Assembly: GCA_024752435.1 (NCBI GenBank)
Contig: CP103024.1
Span: 992,001 to 1,056,000, forward strand
Length of the DNA: 64,000 nt
DNA from: Allantophomopsis cytisporea
Taxonomy: Eukaryota > Ascomycota > Leotiomycetes > Phacidiales > Phacidiaceae
Reading direction: 5' to 3'
Part shown: in pieces, positions 26,519 through 37,639 of the stretch
Layout: each line of letters begins with the position of its first letter
How positions within the stretch are numbered: the first letter of the stretch is position 1
Notes under the pieces: model-generated
The model's input: only the letters and a program-made list of their open reading frames with translations
What the model was told of the DNA's origin: nothing
Databases searched by the model: none
Made by a program: the position numbers and the translations under genes

Positions 26519-28472
26519 TGCTTCTCAAGCCTTTTGTTTCATCTATCGCGAAGTCTCTTGCCAACACGGTCGAATGTTGACGTTGCGTATATGCAGTAAA
26601 TTTCAGCTTCTCCTCATTTTCCATTACACCGTTATCGAGGGCACGGCTTAGCCTTTCTGGAGTATACCTCGGCTTACCTCCCAACCCTGAAAGACATGAT
26701 TAGGTACTCTCAACTTCTCATCTCTCCCCAACCAGTCTTAAACGGGTGTAGCTTGTATGCACACGTGTGACCAACATGAGATGTTATGCATAGGTAAGGT
26801 ATGATACAATATCATAAAACATTCGTTAATGATGTGAGCCAGTTCGTTTTTGAAGTGGTATGTAATATCTATCCACTTGCATTGAAAATGCTCTCCTGAG
26901 GCTGATTGCTACAACCCGTGTCTTATCTTGTACATTCCCGAGGATCTCTAGTATTTGAAGCCGGAACACTAGCTTGGAACCCCACAGTATCTCTTTTCCA
27001 ACTCATTCCTTGTTGGTTGCGGTCACAGGTTTTCAGAATGTCCTGGCAGAAATGGAGAAGTTGGGGAAGTTGGGGAAGATGGAGAACCCTGTACTTACAG
27101 GTGCGGGTACATCACCTCTCCCGACTCTCCCCAGCCTGCAAAGCCAGAAGCGATGTCATGAAGTCCGGAGTGCATGAAATAACGCATAAAACAGTACTAA
27201 CACGTTAGATGCCAAGCATTACTTTGAAAAAGCTCGAGGACTTCAGCTTAGCGTCGGGGAGTCTCGGCAGCGCGTCATGACGAATTTCGTAAAACTTCCA
27301 AGACATACGAGCTCGAGCTGAGCTTCTCCCACATCGGCCCTTAATCGGGGCGCCCCAGCTCGCGCGCGGCGCCTTGCGAGGCACACACTCTATATGTTTA
27401 TTACACTCTGTACCTATCCAGCATTCAGCGCGAAACAGAATGTGATGGCTAGCTCGGTGACTGTTCGTGGCAGTCAGATCCGAGGCTTGTGCTGCGTAAC
27501 CCCAGCTTGTCAACGAAAAGCTGCTCGCCAGGATCCGTGGCTAACAACCCAAGCGGGTCGGAGAATCCCCCGGCCGCTCTCCTCCGCACAACACTACTGG
27601 GAGAATATCATCTCGTGACAACAAAAGCTATCGATTAGGGCCGGCTACTGCCTTGGTGATTGCTGGCTCAGTAATTACCAATGAATATTCCTTACTCGTG
27701 CCCAGCTCGACGAGGGATCACGTTATAGCGCTGAGTGATGGGAAAATGCAGTCGAGAGTAGAGTCACTTGGCCAGGCAGCATCGCTGTCTGACGGACTTG
27801 AACAGTCCCACACCGCAGGTATACCAAGGATGGAACTCCAAGAGTACTCCACAAGCAGGCAGAGGAGTGATACAACAGCGCTACAGTTCGATTGTGGGGG
27901 TACTCGGGGCCAGAACCGGTACAGTAAGATACTCTGATCCTGTCATCACACCAGCAAAGTACCATGTCTTTCCAGGTACTTGTTCCTTCGGGACTGGCAT
28001 TTTTCTTGTTGGTCTTATTGGTACATACATAGAATTGTCTCTGTATATCTCTATCCTTATCTCAGATTTGAACATGTGCTGGGTAAGTCTTCATTCATCA
28101 TTCAATACCAAGTCACTTCAACGACAATTACACCGCCGTCTGTTCCACAGCAAGTCTTTGCTACTTCGCAGGACTCCACAACAAAATCGGAGACTCGGAC
28201 TTTTCTCTTCAGCAAGTTAACAAATTTTGTTAAAGTGGTACTAAGGCTTTTACCGGGTGTCTTACGATCGGCGAAGCAAGCCTGACATATGTACCCCAGA
28301 CCCCCAGACCCACCCTTGTGGGACTGGTTCCTTGAACACCCTAGTCCCCACAACCTAGGAAACACAATTTTGCGGGGACACGAATCCCACTATCTCCATG
28401 TTTTCACTGAAGTATCACTGAACTCTGTTCGCCATTTGGTAGAGTAGACCCGAGTAGCGCAAAATACCCACA

Positions 28473-28796
28473 ATGTGGCTTATGGCCTTACTTGCGTGTG
28501 TTCAAACTACCTTGGTTTTGTTGCTAATAAGCTCACCTCCGGAGTACTCAGAAGCAACAGCTCCTCATCGGAGATTCAGTGACGGGCCTGTTAGTGGGCA
28601 ATCCGAATTGACTTCGAACTCACTGGCAAATCTGCCCAATTATCGCGGTATGTACCTGATTCAGGGTCGCGAAGCATTGGGGCGGAGGAGGATGCCACGC
28701 TACATTGAGCTCGGCCTTGGCAAACTGCGTTCCTGTGAGAAGAACCTAGAAAATGGGTCTGGGATTTTGAAGGGCTTGATGGGTAAGAGAGGTTGA
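28473..28796 (+). CDS. Doubtful small frame with hydrophobic N-terminus
   Basis: A 107-codon frame starts with a hydrophobic stretch (residues 2-20, MALLACVQTTLVLLLI core) resembling a signal peptide, followed by a hydrophilic part without Cys pairs or family motifs. It ends 127 bases before the start of the GH3 gene and about 27 bases before that gene's probable TATA box, so it may simply be promoter sequence with an open frame. It is listed only as a weak candidate. Confidence 0.15.
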   Translation: MWLMALLACVQTTLVLLLISSPPEYSEATAPHRRFSDGPVSGQSELTSNSLANLPNYRGMYLIQGREALGRRRMPRYIELGLGKLRSCEKNLENGSGILKGLMGKRG

Positions 28797-28822
28797 CACT
28801 GCAGGGCAGTGATGTTTCTCAG

Positions 28823-28834
28823 AAATATATAAAG
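28823..28834 (+). promoter_or_regulatory. Probable TATA box of the GH3 beta-glucosidase gene
   Basis: The sequence AAATATATAAAG lies about 90-100 bases before the GH3 start codon. This is a good match to a TATA element at a spacing that leaves room for a short leader. No transcription start data are available. Confidence 0.5.
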
Positions 28835-28923
28835 ATGTGGCATTCCCATGATGTTGGTTGGCAAGCAAGCTTCACTTTTTAATACCAAGCAGCTCATTTT
28901 CAAGTCTCTTCTTGTCTGCCATC

Positions 28924-31513
28924 ATGACTACCATTCGAGCTCTCACTCTGGCCTTGCTTGCCAGTGTTGGCTTTGTCGACGCCAGTTCTGGTCACTCCGA
29001 ATCGCGACGAAATGTCACTGTTATTACTGATGATACCCACTTCTATGGTCAATCTCCGCCAGTATACCCAGCTCGTAAGTATATGGTGCTGCTCATGACG
29101 TGAAGTTTGAGTCAGAATATCTTTCTAACAGAAAATCATAGCGGCCGGAAAGGGAACTGGTGACTGGGCTGCAGCCTACGAAAAGGCTGCGGCTTTGGTT
29201 GCGCAGATGACAATCGAGGAGAAGGCAAGCAATTCATTGTATGTTTGCGATTCAAGCGCTAATTTTACCAGACAAATCTTACTGGTGGTCGTACAACTTT
29301 AACTGGCTGCTCTGGTGAAATCCAACCAATCGAGCGTCTTGGTTTCCCGGGACTATGTCTTTCAGATGCACAGAATGGTGTACGAGCAACAGATTTCGTC
29401 AATGGATATGCAGCCGGTTATTCTGTTGGTGCTAGGTCTGCTACACATATCTCCTATTGTAATTTGAATTATCACTCACTTCTTTTGCAGTTGGAACAGA
29501 AATCTTGCCCACGAAAGAGCTAGACATATGGGAGGAGAATTCCGCAAGAAGGGAATCAACGTCGCTCTCGGTCCTGTCGTTGGCCCTATCGGACGTGTCG
29601 CAGAAGGTGGCCGAAACTGGGAAGGTTTCTCGAACGATCCATACCTCGCTGGTGCTATGGGTGCCCAGTCTGTAAAAGGTACCCAGAGCGTTGGAGTCAT
29701 CACTTCTCTCAAGCATTTCCTTGGCAATGAGCAAGAGTTCCGTAGAATGCAGGTCACCGATGATGACGGAGTCGTCATTGGCGGTGGTGTCTCCTCCAAC
29801 ATAGATGACAAGACTATGCACGAGTTATACCTTTGGGCTTTCATGGAGCCTATCCGCGCTGGAACTGGAGTCGTCTTGTGCTCTTATAACAGGCTGAACA
29901 ACTCCGAAGCTTGCGCAAACAGCGCGTCTCTCAACGGTCTCTTAAAGACTGAGCTGGGATTCCAAGGATTCGTCCTTTCGGATTGGTTTGGCCAGCACTC
30001 TGGTGTGGGTAGCGCACTAGCCGGGTTGGATATGGCCATGCCCTTGGGAGCTACATATTGGGGTTCACACCTCGTTGAAGCTGTCAATAATGGCAGTGTA
30101 TCAGTCGATAGACTTGACGATATGGCTACTAGAATCCTCGCCCCGTGGTATCTGCTGGGACAAGATGAGGGTTATCCAGAGTTGGGAGTTGGTATGCCAA
30201 TCAACGTGATGGCGCCACATACGATCGTCAACGCCAAGGACCCAGCATCCAAGCAAACTATCTTCGACGGTGCTGTCGAAGGCCATGTTCTTGTCAAGAA
30301 TGTCAACAATGCCCTGCCACTCAAGTCTCCACAACTTCTCTCCCTCTTCGGCTACTCTGGATACGCACCAGTTGCTGCCAATGTTGAAACAGGAAGTTTC
30401 ACCGCTTGGTCGCTTGGTTACGAGACAACTGATGTCACCGTAGCACTCGCTGGCTTTGCAGTAGCTGGAGCCCCTATACTCCCCCCTCCTAACGTCGGAA
30501 TCAATGGTACCATCATTACCGGAGGAGGTAGTGGTGCAAACACTCCAGCCTATATATCCAGCCCCTACGATGCTCTCTCTCAACAAGCCTATGAGGATGA
30601 CACCTCCCTCCATTGGGACTTCACCAACATCAATGGAACCGCCTCAGTTAACCCAGCTAGTGATGCCTGTCTCGTATTCATCAACGCCTTTGCATCCGAG
30701 GGAATGGATCGCCCAGCCGTCCATGATGAATACTCCGACACCCTCGTAAACAACATCGCTGACCAATGCAACAATACCATAGTTGTGATCCACAACGCCG
30801 GAGTCTACCTCGTAGACGCCTTCGTCGACCACCCCAACGTTACCGCAATTCTCTACGCCCACGTCCCAGGCCAGGACTCCGGCCGCGCTACTACCTCTAT
30901 CCTTTATGGCAAATCCGTCCCCAGTGGCAAGCTACCCTACAGCGTACCCAAGAACGAAAGTGACTACGGCTCTCTCCTCTCGCACACCCTCAACGACGGC
31001 GAGTACGCATTCTACCCACAATCTGACTTCACTGAGGGTGTGTACATCGACTACCGCGCCTTCGACGCCAAGAACATCACTCCACGTTACGAATTCGGCT
31101 TCGGTCTTTCGTACACTACCTTCAGCTACGCCAATCTCTCCGTCAGCAATCTCCCCAATGTTTCGACCGCCGCTTACCCTGTTGGCGAGGTTCTCCAGGG
31201 AGGCGCTGAAGATCTCTGGGATGTCCTCGTTACCGTCACAGCTGATATCACCAATACCGGCGACGTCGATGGCATCGAAGTTGCCCAGCTGTATGTCAAT
31301 ATACCAGGCGGCCCTATTAAGCAGCTCCGAGGCTTCGAGAAGATTGATATTCTTCCTGGTGCAACTGAGTCCGTCTCCTTCGATATTACCCGCCGCGACC
31401 TCAGCGAGTGGGATGTCGTTGCGCAGAAATGGCACCTTCAGAGCGGTGCGTACAAGGTCTATGTTGGAGCTTCTTCCCGCGACTTGCCACTTACTGGCAC
31501 CATTATGATTTAA
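28924..31513 (+). CDS. Secreted GH3 beta-glucosidase
   Basis: Exons 28924-29074, 29142-29224, 29272-29435 and 29491-31513 encode 806 residues. The family releases glucose from the non-reducing ends of beta-glucosides such as cellobiose. Visible are a signal peptide (1-20), the N-terminal (beta/alpha)8 domain with MTIEEK, GFPGLCLSDAQNGVR, EGGRNWEGF and KHFLGNEQE motifs, and the nucleophile D297 in LSDWFGQHSG. The alpha/beta sandwich domain follows. A C-terminal fibronectin type III-like domain begins around FGFGLSYTTF and ends in the VYVGASSRDLPL strand. Length is typical of fungal extracellular members. Many N-x-S/T sites suggest glycosylation. The second intron (29225-29271) uses a GC donor; it is required to join EEK to TNLT in the conserved EEKxNLT motif. 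An upstream in-frame ATG at 28858 would place hydrophilic residues ahead of the signal peptide, so 28924 is preferred. Regulation by plant-wall sugars is likely from the family, not shown. Confidence 0.95.
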
Positions 31514-32430
31514 GATCACTCCCAATTTCAGGACGATCCAAGGTCATGTCCATGTTTAAATTTTAGCCATACCTTTGAGCGATACTGCTTTTGTTTGCGT
31601 GCGTTTTTCTAGATTAAAAATTAATGTTTTCATACCTTACATGGCGCCTTGGTGTTTACTGTGATATGGTTATGGAAGTAAATTGCAGCTTGTGAATCAC
31701 TTCAAGATATATATTCCAGCTCCTACTCTGCACAGCTCAGACCAAGCTGTCAGCTTTGAACCTAGCTGCAGTATTCAGTTTTTGTTCACTGTTCACTGCC
31801 CACGATGATAAAAATGATGTTGGACCTGTTATCACCCTTGTCCTTGACACAGGCATAATAATAAAAATGTGGCGGATGCTAATATGAAACTCGCAAATAA
31901 CATGTTAGAAGCATTGTTGTAGCGAAAGTGATATCATATATACTTCGAAATAGAGTTAATCTCTGAGAGAAGTGCAGTGGGAAAAGCAAAGCAAGTGGGT
32001 GCGGAGCCACATCCAAATATGTCGTTCTTATTGATATTGTTTCATGCTCTTTATCCTTCTCCTATACACCTATGTACAATGCTACAGAGCCATTGTGCCA
32101 TGAAATTCTACAGGTACTTCGCCTGTACATGTACGCTACTCGCATCTCATTCGTCCATATTCTCAAATAGATCCTGAAATGTAAGTCCTGAAGCGAACCA
32201 TGCTCACTCCATGAAAGACCAATGAAGATAGATCCAAGAGCCCATCACGAACAACCATTGTTGCATGATAAAATGAACACCAAAAGAACCCTATCATCCT
32301 AAAAGAAAAAAACCGTTCACCAGCCGTCCTGGCTTGGGGTATATCTTTATCTGTCCCCATCTTTTAAACGCACATATTCGACCAAACCCAATCTCAATGT
32401 TCAAAGCCATCTTTTCCCTTCCATCCTCCC
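31514..32430. other. Intergenic region between convergent genes
   Basis: The stretch is AT-rich with short frames only and should contain the 3' regions of the GH3 gene and of the minus-strand RRM-like gene. Nothing else is recognised. Confidence 0.6.
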
Positions 32431-33295
32431 TCACCGTAAAAGCCTTTTTGCCGCCTCCTCCTTCTGCTTCCTCAATATTCGCCAGGGAACACCTTTACCG
32501 CGCCCCTCAGGCTTCATCCCAAGCTTCTTCCGCACCGCTCTCTCCTCCTCACTCTCCCTTTCCCTTTGCTCCTCCGGCTTTGTCTCAACGACTTGCTTCG
32601 CCGTTTCCCAGTCGCACAGCCCCGCCCGTGCAGGACTTATCGGTATTCGTTCCCACAGGTCGCCGACGACGCGTGAGAACCGCCAGTTTTTGGGTGACCA
32701 GGGGCCATAAAGGGGTGAGGCTGAGATGCGTGCGGCGTGTGGGTAGGTTGACGGATTGACAGACAGCTCAAATTCTTTTTCTGCTTGGGAGGATTGGGGT
32801 GAGGAGGTGGATGGTGGGGGGCCAGTGGAAGATGTAGAGGCTGTGGGATCGATGGGTGAGGGGGTTGGAGTTTCGTGAATCAATCTATATCGGATTGGAG
32901 ACGAGTTAATGACTGCCTGGGCAGCCTCTTCCGTCGCGAATATCGAAAGGAATGCGTTGGGAACTGGATTGCGTGTGTCATACTAATTCGTCCTGTCAGC
33001 CTTGCTTCTTGTTATTCCGTTCCCCAATCTCATCATCTCATCATCGTTTTCCTCTCCGACTCCCTTCATCTTGCCCTCCTACATAGCCGTTTATCCCTAA
33101 ACCACGCCATGAAATTGTGCAAGGGAATCTCACCTTTAAGCTCTTGAACCACTCCACCTGCCCGAACCCCTCCAGCACCTTCAGTACCTCATGCCTTTCA
33201 GAGAATGTAGTTGCCGTTGGGAACATCTTGATGTGTACCGTCCTTTGCGCCAACGAACCAGCCTTTGCGACAGTGCTGCGAAGTAGTCCCGCCAT
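32431..33295 (-). CDS. Small RRM-like protein, probably mitochondrial
   Basis: Exons 33295-33134 and 32982-32431 encode 237 residues. The joined frame reads VEWFKSLK then YDTRNPVPNAFLSIF without a split codon; the intron is 151 bases with a GTGAGA donor and an ATTAG acceptor. Residues about 1-19 are basic and Ser/Ala-rich (MAGLLRSTVAKAGSLAQR), as in mitochondrial leaders. Residues about 20-90 have the beta-alpha-beta-beta-alpha pattern of an RNA-recognition motif (HIKMFP, then FSERHEVLKVLEGFG, then FLSIFATEEAA). The middle is Pro/Ser/Thr-rich. The C-terminal third has a conserved-looking PLYGPWSPKNWRF segment and a basic tail (KKLG, RILRKQKEEAAKRLL). I do not know the family name. A mitochondrial RNA-binding or ribosome-associated role is inference. 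Confidence 0.75.
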
Positions 33296-33806
33296 GCTGC
33301 CTATTTATTTATAGTGTTGGGTGTTCTCTGCCTTGACATTCCCTCTCCAATTCGAGTTTCTCGTTGCGTCCCCTTCGTTCTCAAGCCTGTCGTCGCCCCC
33401 TCAGAAATTCCTTCCACGTCGCCAGGGTGTAATCGATATAACGCGCAGTTGGTAATGCAGGTGGGTTACTGATGCCTTGCCAGTCTCGCTCAATTTGAAG
33501 TTCAAGGCGCCTTATATCCTCAATATGCTGAATGCTCTCTAGCAATATTTCCAGCCGGTTTCACTCGCTCGTAGTGTTCGCTTTTGTCCGTGTCGTGTCA
33601 ATCCTCCCGATACAGTTAAAGCCCTTCTTTGCCTCTCTTCTCATTCAATTTGTTGTGTCGTTGATTTCCCTTGTTGGTGTGATACCAGCTCTTTGCCAAT
33701 TGCTCGGCATATCTCATGCGAGCAGCTGCAGCACTTATTTCCTGTACTTGTATCAGTGACTACATATTGTTTATAGAATATAGGGAGCTATTTTTCATTA
33801 TTTAGT
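33296..33806. other. Intergenic region upstream of the 5S rRNA gene
   Basis: The left part should hold the promoter of the minus-strand RRM-like gene. A TATAGAATATAG stretch at 33771-33782 lies 25-36 bases ahead of the 5S gene, where other filamentous fungi carry a TATA-like element for RNA polymerase III. Confidence 0.5.
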
Positions 33807-33925
33807 ACATACGACCATAGACTGAGGAGAACTGGGCATCCCGTCCGCTCTGCCATACATAAACCTCAGATCGGTAGACTAGTAGTTGGGTGGGTGACCA
33901 CCAGCGAATCCCTACTGTTGTATGT
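33807..33925 (+). rRNA. 5S ribosomal RNA
   Basis: The 119-base stretch starts ACATACGACCATAG and ends CTGTTGTATGT, so the first and last bases pair as helix I. Inside are the near-universal fungal words CATCCCGTCCGCTCTGCC and TAGTTGGGTGGGTGACCACC (the internal promoter region and loop E/helix IV side). The arms CTGAGG and CCTCAG pair as helix II. A run of T follows from 33925 and serves as polymerase III terminator. A single 5S gene outside the rDNA repeat is normal for filamentous ascomycetes, where 5S genes are scattered. The intact helices suggest a functional copy rather than a pseudogene. Confidence 0.95.
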
Positions 33926-33928
33926 TTT
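33924..33928 (+). terminator. RNA polymerase III terminator of the 5S gene
   Basis: A run of five T residues closes the 5S gene, the usual polymerase III stop signal. Confidence 0.8.
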
Positions 33929-33929
33929 T

Positions 33930-34775
33930 GCTTTTGGTTCTCTTTTTCGCACTAGGGGTGTCTTCGCTACTCACAACCGTTGTTCTACTACAGCATGCAA
34001 TTGATTTGTTGTGGCTTATTTGTTTATGATATGATGGGTGAAGCGACAAACTCAGACGGCTTGTTCGGAAACTCTTCTCTATTATTTTGTCGGTTGAGAG
34101 AGACGCTCTGAGAAAGAGACTGGTATCACTGAGCACTAAGGTATACGGTCCTTGCTAAGTACTAACAAACCTAATACATGGTAGATATGATATAATCGCA
34201 TCATCCTCCAATCTAGAGTAAGCTATACTAAGCAGAACATTATTACGACACTGCTTTCAGAGAAAATGCAAGTACTGTATTCATAAACATTAGTCTAATT
34301 CTTAACCATCGGTAAATTTGTGCCGCCTTCCGAACGTTCAGATCCCGATGAGAGCATGGTGAGCCCTTACATCTACTTGACATTATGTCGGGCTTTTAAG
34401 CCCGATGCCGGACATACTGCCCGCCCCCACTAAAGAATATTCAAAGTTGATGTCAAAACCACATGGTGATAGCTGAAATAAAACTCTGCCATGAAATCAA
34501 CTTTTATAATTGTAGAAAAAAAATCAATGAACTTAATTAGATGCCATTCTTGCACTCTTATACAGACCAATCAATCGTATATATATACTCCATTATGCAT
34601 AATCTATTCTAGTCTAAAATGTAGTGGCGATAACCGGCAGCCAGCTCTATAGGCAGGTTAGTCTTGGTGCGCACAGGCCAGAGAGTTTCCTTTCACCTGT
34701 CACCAAGGTGAATCGAAAGTTGTAGACATCCTCTTCAACCACGAATTCTCACATCTACCTCAATCTCCTTCAATC
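33930..34775. other. Intergenic region between 5S rRNA and saccharopine reductase
   Basis: The sequence is AT-rich and holds no supported gene. The last 120 bases, rich in C and A (ACATCTACCTCAATCTCC), look like the leader of the saccharopine reductase gene. Confidence 0.55.
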
Positions 34776-37333
34776 ATGGCATCCCAGTAAGCACCATAAA
34801 CTGAAATCATCTAGCAATTGACTCATGAAAAATTAGGAAGGTCCTCTTGTTAGGCTCCGGCTTTGTAGCTCGTAAATCTCTCTGTACCCAAAGCTATCGA
34901 AAGAGTATTACTGACATTACGGCGTTAAAGGTCCAACTTTGGATATCCTCTCAGATGCTGGCATCGAAGTATCTGTTGGTACGTTACTCGTCGAGCTATC
35001 ACAATACTCATACTGACCCAGTGTAGCTTGCAGAACGCTCGAGAATGCCAAGAAGCTCTCCGAAGGTGTCAAGCTTGCCCGCCCAATTTCCCTCGATGTA
35101 ACAGATGATTCAGCATTGGATGCTGAGGTCAGAAAGCACGACTTGGTTATCAGCTTGATCCGTGAGTGCTATCTACAACCGGTCGTGTACAACATGGCTT
35201 TAGTTAAGCTAATGTTTAAAAGCATATACTTTCCACGCTGGAGTTATCAAGTCTGCTATCAGAGAGAAGAAGCATGTCGTCACTACCAGCTACGTTTCAC
35301 CAGCTATGTTGGAACTCGATCAACAAGCCAAGGATGCAGGAATCACCGTTATGAACGAGATCGGTCTCGACCCAGGAATCGACCATCTTTACGCTGTCAA
35401 GACCATTGAGGAAGTACACAAGGCCGGTAAGCAACCCTTGGGATAAGTTCAGGTGCATACTACAAGTGCCATCCAAGCACTACAGGAATACCTGAGCCAT
35501 TTTTAAGGAGTATCACTGACACTGCAGGGTTAAAGGCGGAAAGATTAAGTCATTCTTGTCATACTGTGGAGGACTTCCAGCTCCAGAAGACTCGGGCAAC
35601 CCGTACGTCACTAATGTTTCTTTGTGTATTTCTGTCCCTATGTTCGTTCCAGCTATCTCGAGACTTCTGTACCAGCATATCGTTCAGTTCCGTTTTCTTT
35701 ATACGTTCTCTGACTCCAATGTTTTACTGCATGAAACCCCATGATAGAGGTTCCTAGCGTATTTAACAGCGTGTACAATGTATTTGTTTTCTTGTTCAAG
35801 GCGTGATTGCTAACGTTGCAGGATAGTCTCGGATACAAGTTCAGCTGGTCCTCCCGTGGAGGTAAGTGCGCTTGTACAGTTCTTTTGACAACCACTAATA
35901 TATCCAGTTTTGCTGGCTCTCCGAAATTCTGCTAGCTACTACAATGGTGGAAAGGTTGTCAATGTCGACGGTCCTGAGCTGATGGCCCAGGCAAAGCCAT
36001 ACCACATCTACCCCGTAAGTGTTTCTATGTATTCCATCCCCATAAGTGCTCGCTGCAAGTATTCTGGTGCACAACACCTAATCAGCAAGTCAAACTTTCT
36101 CTTAAGATTAATGCTAATATCACGCGCTTGTAGGGTTTTGCTTTCGTAGCTTACCCAAACCGTACGTACCACTATCCGTCCCTCTTGCAATTCGAGATAA
36201 TACCTTGTACTTCTAGCAAGATTTGATAAAGCATTACTGACATCGTAATTTGAAGGTGATTCCACTCCATACAAGCAAAGATATAACATCGAGGAGGCCG
36301 ACACTATTGTCAGAGGTACCCTGAGATACGCAGGTTTCCCTGAGTTCATCAAGGTCTGAACCCTTACCCCTCATCAGGATTCCTGTGATATGCTGACTTC
36401 TATCAAGGTTTTGGTTGACATGGGTTTCCTCTCCGACGCAGAACAGGACTTCCTCAAGGAGAAGATCACCTGGGCAGAGGCTACACAAAAGATTCTCGGA
36501 GCTTCATCCTCAAGCGAGAAGGATCTTGTCTGGGCTGTCGGATCTAAGGCAACCTTCAAGACTACTGAAGAGAAAGAACGTCTCTTGGCTGGTTTGAAGT
36601 GGGTTGGTATCTTCTCATCTGAGACGATCATCCCTCGAGGTCAGTTTTCCCTTCTTTCAGCTTTCAAGATACGGTTTCGTCGCAGATGGTACCATGCTCT
36701 TCTGTTGTGGTCTCCAGACACTATTTTGGTACTCTTTTACTACCTGAAAAGAATGATTGCTAATGCTGCAGGTATAGGAAACCCTCTTGATACCCTTTGC
36801 GCCACTCTCGAGAAGAAGATGCAATTCGAGGAGGGCGAGCGTGACCTCGTTATGTTGCAGGTAAGCAAATCGGCTCTAGGACATGTCCAACATCACTGAC
36901 ACCAAGGATAGCACAAGTTCGAGATTGAGCACAAGGATGGCAAGAAGGAGACCAGAACATCGACCCTCTGCGAATACGGTGCCCCAGTTGGATCCAACGG
37001 ATACTCAGCTATGGCAAAGCTTGTGGGTGTACCATGTGGAGTAGGCAAGTATCCCCATTCCCTTTAAAGTCCTTCCAAATCTACCATGATCCTTACATGC
37101 CAGCGGGCATTGTTACGCTTTCATTCCGAATCTTAAAACGCACCTTATCCATCACATCTGAAAAGAGGAATCGCTAACGTTTTGTGTTTCGTGTAGCTGT
37201 CAAGCAAGTCTTGAATGGTACCATCTCAGAGAAGGGTATTCTCGCTCCTATGAACTCTAAGATCAACGATCCTCTTATCAAGGAGTTGAAGGAGAAGTAC
37301 GGAATCTTCTGCGTTGAGAAGACCGTTGCATAG
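34776..37333 (+). CDS. LYS9: Saccharopine reductase (NADP+, L-glutamate-forming saccharopine dehydrogenase)
   Basis: Fourteen exons encode 450 residues: 34776-34786, 34837-34871, 34931-34978, 35027-35161, 35223-35426, 35536-35602, 35827-35861, 35908-36014, 36134-36161, 36256-36353, 36408-36639, 36778-36860, 36912-37044, 37197-37333. The enzyme condenses alpha-aminoadipate semialdehyde with glutamate to saccharopine, the penultimate step of the fungal aminoadipate lysine pathway. Visible are the Rossmann motif LLLGSGFVARP (about 6-17), ACRTLENAKKL, the substrate-region motif MNEIGLDPGIDHLYA, LSYCGGLPAPE, and the C-terminal VGVPCGVAVKQVL. Length fits the family exactly. Every exon junction keeps the frame. 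Intron 13 has a GC donor. Thirteen introns in 1353 coding bases is a high density, and the first exon is only 11 bases. Several introns share branch-point surroundings (see findings). Confidence 0.93.
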
Positions 37334-37639
37334 ATGTAAAAGACTTATGTAGTCAAATGCGATCATCCAATCATAACAGTTGTGTCACTACGTGTGCCTT
37401 TGTGAAAATATCTCGCGAACCTCTGTTGCGCGATTGACCGACAATCTTTTCTTCGATGACCGCAACGACCGGTCGGTCATATAACCTAGCTTTTGGGTTG
37501 CTCCTGCGATTTGTGTCACCTGTGCTGCTGCTTTACTTCCTGTAAGTACGTTTATATCATGAAAGTCATGATTGGCTGGAGTTCAGGTGCGCCGTGGTGC
37601 TGTGTTAAGTAATGTTGGCTGCATGGATAGCTGAGCCTC

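Larger units (their letters stand above)
21734..28923. other. Seven-kilobase gene desert
   Basis: No protein family could be recognised in any frame. The first 600 bases probably hold the 3' untranslated region of the G-alpha gene. A CT run lies near 22749-22766. From about 24600 to 26100 the composition becomes AT-rich with many TpA steps. An 81-bp diverged duplication follows at 26356-26518. Between about 27250 and 27600 the base composition rises in GC and contains a CGCGCGCGGCGCC cluster, after which several overlapping short frames occur without family motifs. The last 100 bases hold the promoter of the GH3 gene. Confidence 0.6.

Noticed and set aside
27205..27513. 102-codon minus-strand frame in the GC-rich patch near 27.3 kb
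   Set aside because: It overlaps other short frames, shows no motif and starts without support; the GC-rich composition alone explains its openness.
30932..31525. Minus-strand frame (197 codons) and a plus-strand alternate frame over the GH3 gene
   Set aside because: Both are products of the codon bias of the GH3 exon, which has all family motifs in its own frame.
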